From positions 248,001 to 312,000 of the forward strand of contig NZ_JAMXBF010000005.1 of assembly GCF_023823685.1 (NCBI RefSeq): 64,000 nt of DNA, written 5' to 3'. Below the pieces are notes generated by a model, which worked only from the letters and a program-made list of their open reading frames with translations, ran no database searches and was not told the origin of the DNA. The position numbers and the translations under genes were made by a program. The stretch is from Pseudomonas subflava (GTDB lineage: Bacteria > Pseudomonadota > Gammaproteobacteria > Pseudomonadales > Pseudomonadaceae). Shown piece by piece: positions 26,117-35,983 of the stretch. The first letter of the stretch is position 1, and the number at the start of each line of letters is the position of its first letter.

Positions 26117-27334
26117 ATGCCCCTATCTGATTGCCCACGCCGCCTGTGGCGCGAGGTCACGGTGTTCGACGGACTGCAGCAGCTGCCCGAGCCCATGGCG
26201 GTGCTGGTGGAAGGCGAGCAGGTCGCCGGCCTGTGGCCTGAGCGCGACTTCGACCCGGCCCTGGCCGCTGGCGCCGAAGAGGCCGGGCGCGGCGGGGTGA
26301 TGACTCCCGGTCTGGTCGATTGCCATACCCATCTGGTTTACGCCGGCGACCGTGCCGGTGAATTCGAGCAGCGCCTGGAAGGGGTGAGCTACGAGGAGAT
26401 CGCCCGCGCCGGTGGTGGCATTCTCAGCACCGTGCGCGCCACCCGCGCGGCCGACGAGGACGAGCTGGTCGCCACCAGCCTGCCGCGCCTCGATGCGCTG
26501 CTGGCCGATGGCGTGACCACCGTCGAGATCAAATCTGGCTACGGCCTCACCCTGGCCGACGAGCTGAAGATGCTGCGCGTGGCCCGTCGCCTCGGCGAGC
26601 TGCGCCCGGTGCGCGTCACCACCACGCTGCTCGGCGCCCATGCCCTGCCGCCGGAATATGCCGGGCGCGCCGACGACTATGTGGCGCTGGTCTGTGAGCA
26701 GATGATCCCGGCCGCCGTCGAGGCCGGCCTGGCCGACGCGGTGGACGTGTTCTGCGAGGGCATCGGCTTCTCCCCGGCGCAGTGCGAGCGCGTCTACCAG
26801 GCGGCCAGCACCCATGGCTTGGCGATCAAGGCCCACGCCGAACAGCTGTCCAACCTCGGCGGCAGCGCGCTGGCGGCCAAATACGGCGCGCTGTCGGCCG
26901 ACCATGTCGAATACCTCGACGAGGCCGGCGTGCAGGCCATGGCCGAGGCCGGCACCGTCGCCGTGCTGCTGCCCGGCGCCTTCCATGTGCTGCGCGAGAC
27001 CCTTGTGCCGCCCATCGAACTGCTGCGCCGCTACGGCGTGCCCATGGCCGTGGCCAGCGATGCCAACCCCGGCACCTCGCCGATCTGCATGCCCAGCCTG
27101 ATGGCCAACCTGGCCTGCACGCTGCTGCGCCTCACCCCGCGCGAGGCGCTGGCCGGCATGACCGCCCACGCCGCTCGCGCCCTCGGCTTGCCCGAACTGG
27201 GCCGCATCGCCGTCGGTGCTCCGGCCGACCTGTGCCTGTGGGACATCCGCCAGCCCGCCGAGCTGGCCTATGCGGTACAGGCCGGTCGCCTGCGCCAGCG
27301 CATCTTCAAGGGAGCCATTACCCATGCTCGCTGA
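26117..27334 (+). CDS. hutI: Imidazolonepropionase
   Basis: Amidohydrolase of 405 residues that opens the imidazolone ring to N-formimino-L-glutamate, third step of histidine breakdown. The metal-binding [17 protein letters not shown] is near residue 68, followed by [52 protein letters not shown] and the late [14 protein letters not shown] carrying the metal/proton-transfer Asp. Length and blocks are complete. The 3' end overlaps the next gene by 11 bases. It is the first gene on the hutIG-transporter-UH side and is controlled by the HutC site just upstream. Confidence 0.95.
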   Translation: MPLSDCPRRLWREVTVFDGLQQLPEPMAVLVEGEQVAGLWPERDFDPALAAGAEEAGRGGVMTPGLVDCHTHLVYAGDRAGEFEQRLEGVSYEEIARAGGGILSTVRATRAADEDELVATSLPRLDALLADGVTTVEIKSGYGLTLADELKMLRVARRLGELRPVRVTTTLLGAHALPPEYAGRADDYVALVCEQMIPAAVEAGLADAVDVFCEGIGFSPAQCERVYQAASTHGLAIKAHAEQLSNLGGSALAAKYGALSADHVEYLDEAGVQAMAEAGTVAVLLPGAFHVLRETLVPPIELLRRYGVPMAVASDANPGTSPICMPSLMANLACTLLRLTPREALAGMTAHAARALGLPELGRIAVGAPADLCLWDIRQPAELAYAVQAGRLRQRIFKGAITHAR

Positions 27335-28280
27335 TCGTTTTTCTCTGGGCGCCTGGACCGGGCGCACCGACCCCGAGGCGGACAGCCCGCGCTGGCACCA
27401 GCGCATCCAGCCGCTGGCCGAGGCCGGCGAGCCGGGCCTGGCCCTGCTCGGCTTCGCCTGCGACGAGGGCGTGCGCCGCAACCATGGCCGGGTCGGTGCC
27501 GCGGGTGGCCCGCTGGCGTTGCGCAAGGCGCTGGCCAACCTGGCCTGGCACCGCGGCGCGCCGGCGTACGATGCCGGCGACGTGACCTGCGAAGACGGCG
27601 ACCTGGCCGCCGCCCAGGCGCGCCTGGCGTGTGGCGTACGCACCTTGCTGGACCGCGGCCACCTGCCGCTGGTGCTCGGCGGTGGCCACGAGGTGGCCTT
27701 CGGCAGCTGGTCCGGCCTGGCCGAGCATCTCGCCGGCGGGCCGACGCCGCGGCCGGCCGCCCCGAAGATCGGCATCGTCAATTTCGACGCCCACTTCGAC
27801 CTGCGCGACCCGGCCCACGTGCAGTCCTCCGGCACGCCCTTCGCGCAGATCGCCGCGCAGTGCGCCACGCGCGGCTGGCCGTTCCGCTATGCCTGCCTGG
27901 GCGTGAGCCGCGCCAGCAATACCCGCGCGCTGTTCACCCGCGCCGCCGAGCTGGGCGTGCTGGTGCGCGAGGACCGCGATATCCGCGAGTCGACGCTGGA
28001 CGCTCTCGGCGCCGAGCTGGACGCCTTCGTCGCCGACTGCGATGCGCTGTACCTGACCCTCGACATCGACGTGCTGCCGGCCTGCGAGGCACCGGGCGTC
28101 AGCGCTCCGGCGGCGCGCGGCGTGCGCCTGGAGCTGCTCGAACCGCTGCTGGAACGCCTGCGCGACAGCGGCAAGTTGCGCCTGGTCGACTTCGCCGAGC
28201 TCAACCCCGAGCACGACATCGATAACCGCACCGCCAGGGCGGCGGCGCGGCTGATCCATCTACTGTCCCTGAACGCCTGA
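27324..28280 (+). CDS. hutG: Formimidoylglutamase, arginase-fold HutG
   Basis: Ureohydrolase-family enzyme of 318 residues. Manganese-binding motifs are GGGHE (about residue 118), [10 protein letters not shown] and [19 protein letters not shown]. These define the arginase-type HutG, which splits N-formimino-glutamate directly into glutamate and formamide. It is not the N-formylglutamate deformylase also called HutG. The start ATG 27324 overlaps the end of hutI, so translation is coupled. No hutF deiminase gene is in the window. Release of formamide gives a reason for a genome like this to carry formamidase; whether the two pathways are co-used is an inference. Confidence 0.92.
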   Translation: MLADRFSLGAWTGRTDPEADSPRWHQRIQPLAEAGEPGLALLGFACDEGVRRNHGRVGAAGGPLALRKALANLAWHRGAPAYDAGDVTCEDGDLAAAQARLACGVRTLLDRGHLPLVLGGGHEVAFGSWSGLAEHLAGGPTPRPAAPKIGIVNFDAHFDLRDPAHVQSSGTPFAQIAAQCATRGWPFRYACLGVSRASNTRALFTRAAELGVLVREDRDIRESTLDALGAELDAFVADCDALYLTLDIDVLPACEAPGVSAPAARGVRLELLEPLLERLRDSGKLRLVDFAELNPEHDIDNRTARAAARLIHLLSLNA

Positions 28281-28300
28281 CCCAGGGCATTTCCCGCACA

Positions 28301-28308
28301 ACAACAAG
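28301..28308 (+). promoter_or_regulatory. Crc/Hfq-type CA motif before the hut transporter gene
   Basis: AACAACAA fits the AAnAAnAA catabolite-activity motif bound by Hfq with Crc in Pseudomonas mRNAs. It lies 16 bases before the start codon at 28325 and just ahead of the GAGG ribosome site, where binding would block translation when preferred carbon sources are present. Confidence 0.55.
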
Positions 28309-28324
28309 TACCGAGGAAACCCGC

Positions 28325-29644
28325 ATGACCGACCACACCCTGGCGGACCGCACCCGCCACACGGCCCTGGCCCGCCTGCTCGGCTACAGCCTGATCGGGC
28401 TGGTGCTGTTCTTCGTGCCCTTCGACATCGACGGCCGCTCGACCATTCTCATTGACCACGCCGCCAGCGCCCTGCAGGCCCATGCGCGGCCGCTGGTGAT
28501 CGGCCTGGCGCTGCTGTTCATGCTCTACGGCGCGCTGGCGCCCTGGCTCGACGGCAGCTGGCGCCGCAGCCTGACCCACACGGTGTTCAGCGTGCTCAAG
28601 GTGTTCGGCCTGCTGGTCGGCGCCGCCTACCTGCTGCGGCTCGGCCCGCAGGCGCTGTACCAGCCGGACATGCTGCCGTTCCTGTTCGAAAAACTCGTGC
28701 TCAGCCTGGCGCTGATCGTGCCGCTCGGCTCGCTGGCGCTGGTGTTCCTCATCGGCTTCGGCCTGCTGGAACTGGTCGGCGTGCTGATGCAGCCGGTGAT
28801 GCGGCCGATCTGGCGCACCCCGGGCAAGTCGGCCATCGATGCCGTGGCGAGCTTCGTCGGCAGCTATTCGGTGGGCCTGCTGATCACCGACCGCATGTAC
28901 CAGCAGGGGCACTACAGCCTGCGCGAGGCGGCGATCATCGCCACCGGTTTTTCCACCGTGTCCGCGCCGTTCATGGTGATCATCGCCAAGACCCTGGGCC
29001 TGATGCCGGTGTGGAACCTGTATTTCTGGAGCGCAATGGCCGTGACCTTCGTCGTCACCGCGCTCAGCGCGCGCATCTATCCGCTGTCGCGCCTGCCCTC
29101 CGAAAGCCGCGAGGAAGCGCCGCTGCCGCCCGGCGAGAGCCGCCTCGGCCATGCCTGGCGCGCCGGCCTGCAGCAGGCGGGCAGTGCCCCGGCGCTGCAC
29201 CTGGCGCTGCTGGACACCTTTCGCGATGGCCTGCGCATGACCGCGGCGATCTTGCCGAGCATCCTCGCCGTGGGGCTGCTCGGCCTGCTGGCCGCCAAAT
29301 ACACCCCGCTGTTCGAGGCCATCGGCCTGCTGTTCTACCCGGTCACCGCGCTGTTCGGCCTCGAACAGCCGATGGCGGTGGCGCAGGGCCTGGCCTCGGG
29401 CCTGGCCGAGATGTTCCTGCCGGCGATGCTGCTGAAGGATGCCGACGTGCTGGTGAAGTTCGTCACCGCCATCGTCTCGGTGAGCAGCGTGCTGTTCCTC
29501 TCCGCCTCCATTCCCTGCGTGCTGGCCACGCGAATTCCCCTGAGCCTGGGCCACCTGCTGCTGATCTGGCTGCAGCGCACCCTGCTCAGCCTGGTGCTCA
29601 GCATCCCGCTGGCCTATCTGGCGCAATCCCTGGGCTGGCTGTAA
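28325..29644 (+). CDS. YjiH-type membrane protein, candidate transporter of the hut operon
   Basis: 439 residues with about ten hydrophobic segments. It has the nucleoside-recognition (Gate) type segment TPGKSAIDAVASFVGSYSVG followed by REAAIIATGFSTVSAPF, seen in YjiH-family proteins. The cytoplasmic loop near residues 255-285 is hydrophilic and not conserved. It lies between hutG and hutU, in the place where other Pseudomonas hut clusters carry HutT-type permeases, so import of histidine or urocanate is a reasonable inference. Translation may be under Crc/Hfq control through the CA motif in its leader. The assignment to substrate is untested. Confidence 0.78.
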   Translation: MTDHTLADRTRHTALARLLGYSLIGLVLFFVPFDIDGRSTILIDHAASALQAHARPLVIGLALLFMLYGALAPWLDGSWRRSLTHTVFSVLKVFGLLVGAAYLLRLGPQALYQPDMLPFLFEKLVLSLALIVPLGSLALVFLIGFGLLELVGVLMQPVMRPIWRTPGKSAIDAVASFVGSYSVGLLITDRMYQQGHYSLREAAIIATGFSTVSAPFMVIIAKTLGLMPVWNLYFWSAMAVTFVVTALSARIYPLSRLPSESREEAPLPPGESRLGHAWRAGLQQAGSAPALHLALLDTFRDGLRMTAAILPSILAVGLLGLLAAKYTPLFEAIGLLFYPVTALFGLEQPMAVAQGLASGLAEMFLPAMLLKDADVLVKFVTAIVSVSSVLFLSASIPCVLATRIPLSLGHLLLIWLQRTLLSLVLSIPLAYLAQSLGWL

Positions 29645-29686
29645 GCGCCGCTCGCCTTTTCCGATTCGATCGAGGAGACACCGACC

Positions 29687-31348
29687 ATGACCAAGTTCCG
29701 TGACGTGGAAATCCGCGCGCCGCGCGGCACCCAGCTGAACGCCAAGAGCTGGGTGACCGAGGCGCCGCTGCGCATGCTGATGAACAACCTCGACCCCGAG
29801 GTGGCTGAGAACCCCAGGGAGCTGGTGGTGTACGGCGGCATCGGCCGCGCCGCGCGCAACTGGGAGTGCTACGACAAGATCGTCGAGACGCTCAAGGAGC
29901 TGAATGACGACGAGACCCTGCTGGTGCAGTCCGGCAAGCCGGTCGGCGTGTTCAAGACCCACAGCAACGCGCCGCGGGTGCTGATCGCCAACTCCAACCT
30001 GGTGCCGCACTGGGCCAGCTGGGAGCACTTCAACGAGCTGGATGCCAAGGGCCTGGCCATGTACGGGCAGATGACCGCCGGCAGCTGGATCTACATCGGC
30101 AGCCAGGGCATCGTCCAGGGCACCTACGAGACTTTCGTCGAGGCCGGTCGCCAGCACTACAACGGCAACCTCAAGGGCCGCTGGGTGCTGACCGCGGGCC
30201 TCGGCGGCATGGGCGGCGCCCAGCCGCTGGCCGCCACGCTCGCGGGCGCCTGCTCGCTGAACATCGAATGCCAGCAGACCAGCATCGACTTCCGCCTGCG
30301 CAGCCGCTACGTGGACGAGCAGGCCACCGATCTGGACGACGCGCTGGCGCGTATTGCCAAGTACACCAGCGAGGGCAAGGCCATCTCCATCGCGCTGCTG
30401 GGCAACGCCGCCGAGATCCTGCCGGAACTGTTACGCCGTGGCGTGCGCCCGGACATGGTCACCGACCAGACCAGCGCCCATGACCCGCTCAACGGCTACC
30501 TGCCGGCCGGCTGGACCTGGGAGCAGTACAAGGACCGCGCCGCCACCGACCCGGCCGCCGTGGTCAAGGCCGCCAAGCAGTCCATGGCCGTGCACGTGCA
30601 AGCCATGCTCGACTTCCAGAAGATGGGCGTGCCGACCTTCGACTACGGCAACAACATCCGCCAGATGGCGAAAGAGGAGGGCGTGGCCAACGCCTTCGAC
30701 TTCCCCGGCTTCGTCCCGGCCTATATCCGTCCGCTGTTCTGCCGCGGCGTCGGCCCGTTCCGCTGGGCCGCACTTTCCGGCAACGCCGAGGACATCTACA
30801 AGACCGACGCCAAGGTCAAGGAGCTGATCCCTGACGACGCCCACCTGCACCGCTGGCTGGATATGGCCCGTGAGCGCATCGCCTTCCAGGGCCTGCCGGC
30901 GCGCATCTGCTGGGTCGGCCTTGGCCTGCGTGCCAAGCTCGGCCTGGCGTTCAACGAGATGGTGCGCTCGGGTGAATTGTCGGCGCCTATCGTTATCGGC
31001 CGCGACCATCTGGACAGCGGCTCGGTGTCCAGCCCCAACCGCGAGACCGAGGCCATGCGCGACGGCTCCGATGCGGTGTCCGACTGGCCGCTGCTCAACG
31101 CACTGCTCAACACCGCCAGCGGCGCCACCTGGGTGTCGCTGCACCACGGCGGCGGAGTGGGCATGGGCTTCTCCCAGCATTCGGGCATGGTCATCGTCTG
31201 CGACGGTACCGACGAAGCCGCCGCACGCATCGCCCGCGTGCTGACCAACGACCCGGGCACCGGCGTGATGCGCCATGCCGACGCCGGCTACGAAATCGCC
31301 ATCGACTGCGCCCGCGAACAGGGCCTTAAACTGCCGATGATCGGTTGA
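29687..31348 (+). CDS. hutU: Urocanate hydratase
   Basis: 553 residues, full length for urocanase, which adds water to urocanate using tightly bound NAD+ as an electrophile. Key blocks are [15 protein letters not shown], the NAD-binding [47 protein letters not shown] with the active-site Cys, and [15 protein letters not shown] near the end. The ATG follows GAGGAGACACCGACC. It is the second step of the pathway. An old copy of the AGAACCTG repeat begins at its stop codon and separates it from hutH. Confidence 0.96.
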   Translation: MTKFRDVEIRAPRGTQLNAKSWVTEAPLRMLMNNLDPEVAENPRELVVYGGIGRAARNWECYDKIVETLKELNDDETLLVQSGKPVGVFKTHSNAPRVLIANSNLVPHWASWEHFNELDAKGLAMYGQMTAGSWIYIGSQGIVQGTYETFVEAGRQHYNGNLKGRWVLTAGLGGMGGAQPLAATLAGACSLNIECQQTSIDFRLRSRYVDEQATDLDDALARIAKYTSEGKAISIALLGNAAEILPELLRRGVRPDMVTDQTSAHDPLNGYLPAGWTWEQYKDRAATDPAAVVKAAKQSMAVHVQAMLDFQKMGVPTFDYGNNIRQMAKEEGVANAFDFPGFVPAYIRPLFCRGVGPFRWAALSGNAEDIYKTDAKVKELIPDDAHLHRWLDMARERIAFQGLPARICWVGLGLRAKLGLAFNEMVRSGELSAPIVIGRDHLDSGSVSSPNRETEAMRDGSDAVSDWPLLNALLNTASGATWVSLHHGGGVGMGFSQHSGMVIVCDGTDEAAARIARVLTNDPGTGVMRHADAGYEIAIDCAREQGLKLPMIG

Positions 31349-31455
31349 GAACCTGTCCAGGCCCTGCGCGTCGGCCTACCGGCGCGCAGAATGTCCGGGA
31401 CTCCGCATCCTCAGCCAGTCGCCGCGTTGGCTCTGGCTCGCGATTTGAACGCTCT
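31348..31455. repeat. Degenerate copy of the AGAACCTG repeat between hutU and hutH
   Basis: The stretch starts GAGAACCTGTCC, then CCTGCGCGTCGGCC, GGGAC and later GTTGGCTCTGGCTCGCGA, in the same order as in the element at 10270-10440 but with much of the middle missing and no clear right terminus. It is read as an internally deleted remnant. Its position inside the hut operon means that the hutUH transcript would include it. Confidence 0.55.
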
Positions 31456-31470
31456 GTGGAAGAACTGCCG

Positions 31471-33006
31471 ATGAACACGCTGAACCTGAAACCCGGCCAC
31501 CTCACCCTGGCCGACCTGCGCGCCGCCTACCAGGCGCCGCTGCACCTGACCCTGGACCCGAGCGCCCACCCGGCGATCGACGCCAGCGTCGCCTGCGTCG
31601 AGAACATCATCGCCGAAGGCCGCACCGCCTACGGCATCAACACCGGATTCGGCCTGCTGGCCTCCACCCGCATCGCCAATGCCGACCTGGAGAAGCTGCA
31701 GCGCTCGCTGGTGCTGTCCCACGCCGCCGGCACCGGCGAGCCGCTGGACGACGCCATGGTGCGGCTGATCATGCTGCTCAAGGTCAACAGCCTGGCCCGC
31801 GGCTTCTCCGGCATCCGCCGCAAGGTGATCGAGGCGCTGATCGCCCTGGTCAACGCCGAGGTCTATCCGCACATTCCGCTCAAGGGCTCGGTCGGTGCTT
31901 CCGGCGACCTGGCGCCGCTGGCGCATATGTCGCTGGTGCTGCTCGGCGAGAGCCAGGCGCGGCGCAAGGGCGAATGGCTGCCGGCTACCGAGGCCCTGGC
32001 CATCGCCGGCCTGGAGCCCATGACCCTGGCCGCCAAGGAGGGCCTGGCCCTGCTCAACGGTACTCAGGTGTCCAGCGCCTATGCCCTGCGCGGGCTGTTC
32101 GAGGCCGAGGACCTGTACGCCGCCGCCAGCGTCTGCGGCGCGCTGAGCGTCGAGGCCATGCTCGGTTCGCGGGCGCCCTTCGACGCGCGCATCCATGCCG
32201 CCCGTGGCCAGCGCGGGCAGATCGACGCGGCCGCCGCCTACCGTCACCTGCTCGGCGCCAGCAGCGAGATCGGCCGCTCCCACGCCGCCTGCGACAAGGT
32301 GCAGGACCCGTACTCGCTGCGCTGCCAGCCCCAGGTGATGGGCGCCTGCCTGACCCAGCTGCGCCAGGCCGCCGAGGTGCTGGCGGTGGAGGCCAACGCG
32401 GTGTCGGACAACCCGCTGGTGTTCGCCGCCGAGGGCGACGTGATCTCCGGTGGCAACTTCCACGCCGAACCGGTGGCCATGGCCGCCGACAATATCGCCC
32501 TGGCCATCGCCGAGATCGGCTCGCTGTCCGAGCGGCGCATCTCGCTGATGATGGACAAGCACATGTCGCAGCTGCCGCCGTTCTTGGTGGCCAATGGCGG
32601 CGTCAACTCCGGCTTCATGATCGCCCAGGTCACCGCCGCGGCCCTGGCCAGCGACAACAAGGCCCTGGCTCACCCGCACAGCGTCGACAGCCTGCCCACC
32701 TCGGCCAACCAGGAAGACCACGTGTCGATGGCGCCGAACGCCGGCAAGCGCCTGTGGGAAATGGCCGCCAACACCCGTGGCGTGCTCGCCGTGGAATGGC
32801 TGGGCGCCTGCCAGGGCCTGGACTTCCGCGAGGGCCTCAAGAGCACCCCGCCGCTGGAACAGGCCCGCCAGGCCCTGCGCGCCCAGGTGCCGTACTACGT
32901 CGAGGACCGCTTCTTCGCCCCCGACATCGCCGCGGCCAACGACCTGCTCGCCGAACGCGTGCTGACCCCGCTGCTGCCGGCCGGGCTGCTGCCGTCGCTG
33001 GGCTGA
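31471..33006 (+). CDS. hutH: Histidine ammonia-lyase
   Basis: 511 residues. It converts L-histidine to urocanate and ammonia using the MIO group formed from Ala-Ser-Gly; this triad is at 143-145 in [14 protein letters not shown], the canonical position. Other family blocks are [11 protein letters not shown] near 54, [14 protein letters not shown], and [20 protein letters not shown]. The ATG at 31471 is preceded by GGAAG; longer reading crosses the repeat remnant. First enzyme of the pathway, last enzyme gene of the operon. It is followed by 508 bases of repeats before hutC. Confidence 0.96.
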   Translation: MNTLNLKPGHLTLADLRAAYQAPLHLTLDPSAHPAIDASVACVENIIAEGRTAYGINTGFGLLASTRIANADLEKLQRSLVLSHAAGTGEPLDDAMVRLIMLLKVNSLARGFSGIRRKVIEALIALVNAEVYPHIPLKGSVGASGDLAPLAHMSLVLLGESQARRKGEWLPATEALAIAGLEPMTLAAKEGLALLNGTQVSSAYALRGLFEAEDLYAAASVCGALSVEAMLGSRAPFDARIHAARGQRGQIDAAAAYRHLLGASSEIGRSHAACDKVQDPYSLRCQPQVMGACLTQLRQAAEVLAVEANAVSDNPLVFAAEGDVISGGNFHAEPVAMAADNIALAIAEIGSLSERRISLMMDKHMSQLPPFLVANGGVNSGFMIAQVTAAALASDNKALAHPHSVDSLPTSANQEDHVSMAPNAGKRLWEMAANTRGVLAVEWLGACQGLDFREGLKSTPPLEQARQALRAQVPYYVEDRFFAPDIAAANDLLAERVLTPLLPAGLLPSLG

Positions 33007-33514
33007 GATAGCCCACGACTAACCCTCCGCGCCGGCCGCCTCGGCTTCTTTTCTATAAAAATGGGAGGGTGACGGTGGCGTAGAGGCGTAGCCATGTAGG
33101 GTGGATGACGCTCTGCTCATCCACCACGGCCCCGCTCGGTGGAGCGCCATCCAGATACTTAGCCCGGATGCAATCCGGGAAGCAGGCCACCCGGTGCCCC
33201 CGGATTTCATCCGGGCTACAGGCTTACTCCCTCTCCCGTCCACGGGAGAGGGCTGGGGAGAGGGCGGGCGAGGTCGGCCATGGTCAAACCCTCTCCCCTG
33301 TATTGGCCGCCTAGCTCCGCCACAATCGGAAGAGGGGGGCGGATGGCGTAGCCCGGATGCAATCCGGGAAACAGGCCACTCGGTGCCCCAAATTTCATCC
33401 GGGCTACAGGCTTACTCCTTCTCCCGCCCACCGAAGAGGGCCGGCCCACGAGTGGGAGAGAGCCGCCAAGCTCCGCTATCATCCGCCACCATCGGGCATT
33501 TCCAAGGAGCCGCC
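33007..33514. repeat. Mosaic of intergenic palindromes between hutH and hutC
   Basis: Contains GGTGGATGA/TCATCCACC (33100-33125), two similar units with GTAGCCCGGAT at one end and ATCCGGGCTAC at the other (about 33159-33222 and 33350-33412, each with CCCGGATGCAATCCGGG inside), and between and after them CCCTCTCCC/GGGAGAGGG blocks. The two CCGGAT units are about 85 percent alike by eye. The hutC promoter must lie in or near this mosaic, but I see no HutC operator in it. No credible gene is present. Confidence 0.75.
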
Positions 33515-34225
33515 GTGACCAGCACCACCCCGCGCTACAAGGCGATCGAGGACTTCCTCCTCGAGCGCATCCACGGCGGCGCCTACCCGGTCAACCACCA
33601 GATCCCCCCGGAAGAGCAGTTGGCCCGCGATTTCGCCGTCAGCCGCATGACCGCCAACAAGGCCATCAACAACCTGGTGCAACAGGGCTACCTGGTGCGC
33701 CAGGCCGGCCTCGGCACTTTCGTCACCGACCGCAAGGCCGAGTCCTCGCTGCACGAGGTGCTCAATATCGCCAGCGAGGTACGCGCCCGCGGCCATGCCT
33801 ACAGCAACGACGTGCTGCGCTGCGAGGCCATCGAGGCCGACGACGAGGTGGCCCTGCGCCTCGGCCTACGCCTGGGCGCCCAGGTGTTCCACAGCATCCT
33901 GGTGCACCGCGAGGATGGCGTGCCGATCCAGCTGGAGGATCGCTTCGTCAACCCGCGCTGGGTGCCGCACTACCTGGACAGCGACTTCGCCCTGCACACG
34001 CCCAACGAGGTGCTGGTCGCCAGCTGCCCGATCTCCGATGTCGAGCACGTGGTCGAGGCCGTGCTGGTCGATGCGCAGACCGCCGCCTGGCTCGCTATCG
34101 ACCCGGCCTCGCCCTGCCTGTCGATGATCCGCCGCACCTGGTCCGACGAGCACCTGATCAGCTACGCACGGCTGATCCACCCCGGCGAACGCTACAAGCT
34201 GCGCTCCAATACCAAGCGCCGCTGA
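33515..34225 (+). CDS. hutC: Histidine utilisation repressor HutC
   Basis: GntR-family (HutC subfamily) regulator, 236 residues. The winged helix occupies about residues 8-70 (YKAIEDFLLERIHGGAYPVNHQIPPE, FAVSRMTANKAINNLVQQGYLVRQAGLGTFV), followed by a UTRA ligand domain with VFHSILVHREDGVPIQLEDRFVNP. I chose the GTG at 33515 since AAGGAG lies six bases ahead. It represses hut genes; urocanate is the usual inducer. Its likely targets are the TGTATATACA palindromes at 25949 and 26083. It is downstream of hutH but separated by repeats, so it may have its own promoter. Confidence 0.93.
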   Translation: MTSTTPRYKAIEDFLLERIHGGAYPVNHQIPPEEQLARDFAVSRMTANKAINNLVQQGYLVRQAGLGTFVTDRKAESSLHEVLNIASEVRARGHAYSNDVLRCEAIEADDEVALRLGLRLGAQVFHSILVHREDGVPIQLEDRFVNPRWVPHYLDSDFALHTPNEVLVASCPISDVEHVVEAVLVDAQTAAWLAIDPASPCLSMIRRTWSDEHLISYARLIHPGERYKLRSNTKRR

Positions 34226-34304
34226 GCGCCCGCCGGTCGCGCGGAGTGCAGATCGGCACCGCAGTGGTTAGGCTCTGGGGTCTACCGTACCGACGGACGC
34301 GCCG

Positions 34305-35540
34305 ATGGATCGCCAGAACAAGCCCGTAGAAACAGCGCTGGAGCGCCTGTACCGCGAGGAATCCCGCCGGGTGCTGGCCACCCTGATCCGCCTGCTCGGC
34401 GATTTCGACCTGGCCGAGGAGGCGCTGCACGAAGCCTTCCGCGCCGCCATGGAACAGTGGCCCGAGCAGGGTGTGCCGGCCAACCCGCGTGGCTGGCTGG
34501 TATCGGCCGGACGATTCAAGGCCATCGACCAGCTGCGCCGCCAGGCGCGTTTCCAGGCCCTCGACGATGTCGAGGAGCCGGCCGGCGGCGATGCCTGGAA
34601 TGGCGAGCATCTGGAAGACGACCGCCTGCGCCTGATCTTCACCTGCTGCCACCCGGCCCTGGCGCCCGACTCCCAGGTGGCGCTGACCCTGCGCGAGGTC
34701 TGCGACCTCACCACCGAGGAGATCGCCAGCGCCTTCCTGGCCACGCCGCCGACCATCGCCCAGCGCATCGTGCGGGCCAAGAACAAGATCCGCGACGCGC
34801 GCATTCCCTACGAAGTACCGGGCCGCCGCGAGCTGCCCGAACGCCTGGAGGCGGTGCTGCGGGTGGTCTACCTGGTGTTCAACGAAGGCTATTTCGCCAG
34901 CAGCGGCGACGAGCTGACCCGCCAGCACCTGTCCGCCGAGGCCATCCGCCTCGGTCGCCTGCTCTGTGAGCTGCTGCCGGAATCCGAGGTGCGTGGCCTG
35001 CTGGCGCTGATGCTGCTGCAGGAGTCGCGGCGCGGCGCGCGTAGCGATGCCGAGGGCCAGCCGGTGCTGCTGGAGGAACAGGACCGCGACCTGTGGGACC
35101 GTGCGCTGATCGTCGAGGGCGAGGCGCAGATCAAGGCGGCCTTCGACTCCGGCGAAATCGGCCCCTACTGCCTGCAGGCCGCCATCGCCGCCGTGCATGC
35201 CGAGGCGGCGAGCGTCGAGGCGACCGACTGGGCGCAGATCGTCGGCCTGTACGACGTGCTGCTCGGCGCTGCACCCTCGCCGGTGATCGAGCTCAACCGC
35301 GCGGTGGCCTTGGCCATGCGCGACGGCGCCGAGACCGGGCTGCATCAGGTGGAGGCCATCCTCGAACGCGGTGAGCTGGCCGACTACCACCTGGCCCACG
35401 CGGCCCGCGCCGATCTGAACCGCCGCCTGGGTCGCTGGAGCGAGGCGCGTGCCGCCTACCAGCGCGCCCTGCAGCTGAGCCAGCAGGGCGCCGACCGGCA
35501 GTTTCTCGAACGCCGCCTGGCCGAGTTGCCGGGCGCCTGA
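34305..35540 (+). CDS. ECF42-type RNA polymerase sigma factor with C-terminal extension
   Basis: 411 residues. Sigma regions 2 and 4 occupy about the first 170 residues (ALERLYREESRRVLATLIRLLGDFDLAEEALHEAFRAA; then LTLREVCDLTTEEIASAFLATPPTIAQRIVRAKNKIR). A long helical extension to the C-terminus (DUF6596/TPR-like, with YDVLLGAAPSPVIELNRAVAL) marks the ECF41/42-like class, and the adjacent DGPF gene specifies ECF42. No anti-sigma factor gene is present, as expected for this group, whose extension is thought to control activity. The promoter sequence at 35559-35585 suggests that it activates the next genes. Confidence 0.88.
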   Translation: MDRQNKPVETALERLYREESRRVLATLIRLLGDFDLAEEALHEAFRAAMEQWPEQGVPANPRGWLVSAGRFKAIDQLRRQARFQALDDVEEPAGGDAWNGEHLEDDRLRLIFTCCHPALAPDSQVALTLREVCDLTTEEIASAFLATPPTIAQRIVRAKNKIRDARIPYEVPGRRELPERLEAVLRVVYLVFNEGYFASSGDELTRQHLSAEAIRLGRLLCELLPESEVRGLLALMLLQESRRGARSDAEGQPVLLEEQDRDLWDRALIVEGEAQIKAAFDSGEIGPYCLQAAIAAVHAEAASVEATDWAQIVGLYDVLLGAAPSPVIELNRAVALAMRDGAETGLHQVEAILERGELADYHLAHAARADLNRRLGRWSEARAAYQRALQLSQQGADRQFLERRLAELPGA

Positions 35541-35558
35541 AGATTTTTTTCGCGGCCC

Positions 35559-35585
35559 TGTCGAAATGCCGATGCGCCGCTCGAC
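35559..35585 (+). promoter_or_regulatory. Candidate ECF42-dependent promoter
   Basis: TGTCGA (35559-35564), 17 bases, then CGAC (35582-35585), 44 bases before the DGPF gene start. As I remember it, the ECF42 consensus is TGTCGA at -35 and CGA/TC at -10, which this fits. It lies immediately after the sigma factor stop and would drive the downstream genes. Confidence 0.6.
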
Positions 35586-35628
35586 CAGAGGATGACAGCA
35601 GCGATTTCCGCTGCCAGGGAGGAGAGCG

Positions 35629-35979
35629 ATGAAATACCTGTGCCTGATCTACAGCGACGAGAAGCTCCTGCACAGCCTGCCGGAGAGCCCGCGCGATCCG
35701 GAGTGCTTCGACTATGCCGAGACCGTGCAGCAGAGCGGCCGCCTGCTGGCCGCCGAGCCGCTGGAGCCGGTCGCCACCGCCACCACGGTGCGCGTGCGCG
35801 GCGGCAAGCTGAGCATCACCGACGGCCCCTTCGCCGAAACCAAGGAGCAGCTGGCCGGCTTCTACCTGATCGAGGCGCGCGACCTCAACGAGGCGCTGCA
35901 GATCGCCGGCGGCATCCCGGCCGCGCGGGTCGGCAGCGTCGAGGTGCGCCCGGTGCGCCAGTTGCAACTCGAGGGCTGA
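35629..35979 (+). CDS. DGPF-motif YCII-related protein
   Basis: 116 residues with an YCII-like alpha/beta fold. It starts MKYLCLIYSDE and has the family signature DGPFAETKEQLAGFYLIEA near residues 65-83. DGPF proteins are the conserved partners of ECF42 sigma factors, and this one follows both the sigma gene and a matching promoter. GGAGAG lies 7 bases before the ATG. The biochemical activity is unknown. Earlier proposals connect them with stress or secondary-metabolite responses, and nothing in this sequence adds to that. Confidence 0.87.
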   Translation: MKYLCLIYSDEKLLHSLPESPRDPECFDYAETVQQSGRLLAAEPLEPVATATTVRVRGGKLSITDGPFAETKEQLAGFYLIEARDLNEALQIAGGIPAARVGSVEVRPVRQLQLEG

Positions 35980-35983
35980 AGTC

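Noticed and set aside
27324..28280. N-formylglutamate deformylase as the hutG product
   Set aside because: The protein has GGGHE, DAHFD and DIDV motifs of the arginase fold, which the deformylase lacks.
33007..33514. Riboswitch or small RNA gene
   Set aside because: The hairpins belong to dispersed repeat families also seen elsewhere in the window and show no known aptamer features.
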